Assembly: GCA_003219355.1 (NCBI GenBank)
Contig: QHOQ01000113.1
Coordinates: forward strand, 1 to 13,520
Length of the DNA: 13,520 nt
Source: Verrucomicrobiota bacterium
GTDB taxonomy: Bacteria > Verrucomicrobiota > Verrucomicrobiia > Chthoniobacterales > UBA10450
Direction: 5' to 3'
Of this stretch, positions 12,998 through 13,520 are shown piece by piece. Numbering within the stretch: position 1 is the first letter of the stretch; each line of letters begins with the position of its first letter. The notes under the pieces were generated by a model that had not been told where the DNA came from, did not search any database, and saw only the letters and a program-made list of their open reading frames with translations. A program made the position numbers and the translations under genes.

Positions 12998-13520
12998 ATG
13001 CGAAAGCCGCTTTTGTTGGTCTCCGCCCTCCTTGCGAGCACCGGTTTCGTCAGGGGAGAGATCAAAACCCCGGAGAATGCTCCAATTGAAATCACGTCCA
13101 CTGGAGAAACGACGTATGAAAACGGACTGGCAACAGCGCGGGACAACGTCGCCATTCACGTGGGCGACACGGATATTTATGCCGATTACGCGCAATACAA
13201 TTCGAGCACACATGAGGTCGAACTGAGAGGCCACGTGCGGATCTACCGCGATACACCGACAGCGACGGTACCCAACCCCAATGAGCGCCGTAATAAGTAC
13301 AATAATGAAGAGCCCGGCCACGAGAGTTCGTTCTACCGTGCCGAGAGCGGTATTTATAACATCGACACGAAACAGATTCGCGCGACAAACATGCGAACCG
13401 AGTCGCAGCCTTATTTCCTGAGTGGTCAAAATGTGAGCGAAATCTCCGAGAAAGCTTACCTGATACAGAACGGGACGTTTACGACACATGATGCGCCAAA
13501 TCCCGATTTTCATCTGCAGG
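12998..13520 (+). CDS. lptD: LPS-assembly protein LptD/OstA, N-terminal part (3' end outside window)
   Basis: The first 174 residues of an OstA/LptD-type protein; the frame is open to the window edge. A textbook signal peptide (MRKPLLLVSALLASTGFVRG, cleavage near 20) is followed by the periplasmic jelly-roll domain. Repeated strands occur there, such as ITSTGETTYENGLATARDNV (31-50), YADYAQYN...VELRGHVRIYRD (60-85) and YRAESGIYNIDTKQIRATNM (about 110-130). This is the usual OstA-N pattern. LptD receives LPS from LptA and, as a C-terminal barrel with LptE, inserts it in the outer membrane. The barrel lies outside the window, so LptA or an OstA-like protein of other length cannot be fully excluded. 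The frame also extends to an ATG at 12893 overlapping the stop of the KS-beta gene (ATGA), but the added 35 residues would hide the signal peptide. No Shine-Dalgarno is seen. Confidence 0.82.
   Translation, partial: MRKPLLLVSALLASTGFVRGEIKTPENAPIEITSTGETTYENGLATARDNVAIHVGDTDIYADYAQYNSSTHEVELRGHVRIYRDTPTATVPNPNERRNKYNNEEPGHESSFYRAESGIYNIDTKQIRATNMRTESQPYFLSGQNVSEISEKAYLIQNGTFTTHDAPNPDFHLQ

Noticed and set aside
12986..13513. Minus-strand open frame of 175 codons opposite lptD
   Set aside because: The plus-strand frame encodes a signal peptide and OstA-type strands; the opposite frame is a shadow.

Overview
The window looks like ordinary chromosome from a Gram-negative bacterium of the PVC group. 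Verrucomicrobiota, perhaps a soil Chthoniobacterales-type lineage, is my best guess. The grounds are an outer-membrane LPS assembly protein (LptD), ExbB/ExbD, a futalosine-pathway menaquinone gene (mqnD), GlgE, a moderate GC content, very few Shine-Dalgarno sequences, and protein sequences that recall that group. No ribosomal or other phylogenetic marker is present, so the taxonomy is inference. I see no transposon, phage, CRISPR array or integration scar.

Layout, left to right. Positions 1-8380 lie on the minus strand. In transcription order they read parB (8380-7439), an exported M28/glutaminyl-cyclase-like zinc enzyme (7422-6457), a 342 bp gap with a good promoter candidate, a beta-hydroxyacid dehydrogenase with an unusual C-terminal tail (6114-4990) coupled by an ATGA overlap to ygfZ (4993-4070), a SufR-like winged-helix regulator (3909-3271), glgE (3198-1228), exbB (1141-371) and the start of exbD (319-1, cut by the window edge). 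From about 8.4 kb the strand switches. mqnD (8445-9317, +) is divergent from parB and nearly touches a convergent small membrane-protein gene (9501-9325, -). A gene-free stretch of about 400 bp leads to tRNA-Tyr(GTA) at 9900-9983 (+), which converges on an RRM/glycine-rich RNA-binding protein gene (10355-10014, -). Divergent from that is a tight plus-strand series: an intact ketosynthase (10540-11769), a second ketosynthase-like protein with all three catalytic Cys/His residues replaced (11766-12896), and the N-terminal part of lptD (12998 to the window edge).

How the genes work together. Housekeeping functions dominate: chromosome segregation, menaquinone, tRNA, Fe-S-linked YgfZ, alpha-glucan synthesis, proton-motive energising of the outer membrane, and LPS assembly. 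The parts worth following are (1) the coupled ketosynthase pair, which resembles the KS-alpha/chain-length-factor heterodimers of type II polyketide and aryl-polyene systems but has no visible ACP, reductase or dehydratase and sits directly before lptD; (2) a perfect 12-bp inverted repeat whose distal arm could pair with the bases just before, and the first base of, the start codon of the RRM gene, a candidate RNA switch or thermometer; and (3) a SufR-like regulator next to ygfZ that has lost two of the three expected cluster-binding cysteines.
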